Assembly: GCA_964200075.2 (NCBI GenBank)
Contig: CAXNAA020000557.1
Span: forward strand, 1 to 20,208
Direction: 5' to 3'
Length of the DNA stretch: 20,208 nucleotides
Source of the DNA: Sphacelaria rigidula
Lineage: Eukaryota; Phaeophyceae; Sphacelariales
Under the pieces are notes generated by a model. The model saw only the letters and a program-made list of their open reading frames with translations, did not search any database and had not been told where the DNA came from. A program made the position numbers and the translations under genes. Shown here piece by piece: positions 19,632 through 20,208 of this stretch; position 1 is the stretch's first letter; the number at the start of each line of letters is the position of its first letter.

Positions 19632-19655
19632 AAGAAAATCACACCCTGGACAATA

Positions 19656-20208
19656 CAAAGCTGTATTCCAATTTTCAACTTTATTGTTGTCTCAGGACAT
19701 TAATTTCAGATTCGGCATTAGATTTCTGTTACAGAAGACTCTCGTTTTTTTCATAAATGTTCAAAACCAAGCAGACTTTTTAGACATGCGGTGTGTGCGT
19801 TTGTGTTGTCTCATCTATTCTGGATGTCGGTCTACACCAGCATGTGGACGCACCATCTGGAGTCACACATAACAGCGTGTTCGTGAGACTGAAAGTAAAG
19901 GATGTGGTTGAGAGTGAAGGGCTGTCGATGAGTAGATGAATCGTTTCAGCTCCGAGATGCCCCTCCACAAGGCCCACTGTACTTTCTATAGTAGCTTGCC
20001 GCTGAGGCCCTTGATATCCCTGGGTAGGATATCGACGTGTAGCTGTAAGCATATACTACTAGTGTTGGAGGCAAATAAGAGCACACACGGAATAAAAATT
20101 GGCTAAGCTGAAGCAAATGATCAAACTTACTCTCAAAACAGCCAATCATCTATGTTGAGGATGGTGCTTTTGATTGAGGATGAGAACCCGGAGGATTAAA
20201 ATCTTCGT
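19656..20208. other. No gene or clear repeat recognised
   Basis: Short open frames only, without motifs. A small hairpin (gatatc...gatatc, about 20011-20031) is the only structure seen. Confidence 0.5.

Overview
The window is eukaryotic. There are no compact tandem bacterial ORFs, and the only convincing protein-coding gene is split by GT-AG introns that sit between blocks of conserved protein. That gene runs on the + strand from 4003 to 15485 in six coding exons. It encodes a processive, membrane-bound family 2 glycosyltransferase (GT2) of the hyaluronan/chitin-synthase-like superfamily, closest to the fungal Cps1/'GT2' polysaccharide synthases. The six exons join in frame into a predicted 468-residue protein that keeps the D / DDD / GDD / QxxRW catalytic set and the expected membrane segments. 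The organism cannot be named from this sequence. Long introns, abundant foldback repeats, poly-G/C tracts and a T/G-rich 3' flank suggest an intron-rich protist or alga; a stramenopile such as a brown alga is a guess.

Layout. 1-3460: gene-free upstream DNA packed with inverted-repeat (foldback, MITE-like) elements of at least five families: 279-620, 817-1037, 1506-1995 with a partial copy at 1222-1500, 2167-2365, 2459-2680 and 2742-2889. 3472-3795: a possible decayed LINE fragment with a degenerate 2A-like motif. 3926-4002: likely 5' leader with a TAGCC tandem repeat. 4003-15485: the GT2 gene. Intron 1 (about 5.9 kb) holds a second copy of the 817-1037 family, a poly-C assembly gap and an internal TATA-like site. 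Intron 2 (about 2.5 kb) holds two more copies of the 2167-2365 family and another inverted repeat. Intron 3 holds a second poly-C gap. 15486-about 17400: T/G-rich flank, plausibly a long 3' UTR. 17400-20208: no supported gene, with an (AT)n microsatellite and a dense cluster of ACGT motifs.

The gene stands alone here, so nothing can be said about partner genes. The main non-gene story is that the upstream region and the two large introns share the same foldback families, so transposition explains much of the intron size. Both N-gaps are flanked by gapless near-duplicates in which mismatched bases are mostly replaced by C, G or A. I read these as unmerged overlapping contig ends, not biological duplications. 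No RNA gene, CRISPR array or complete transposase gene could be supported.
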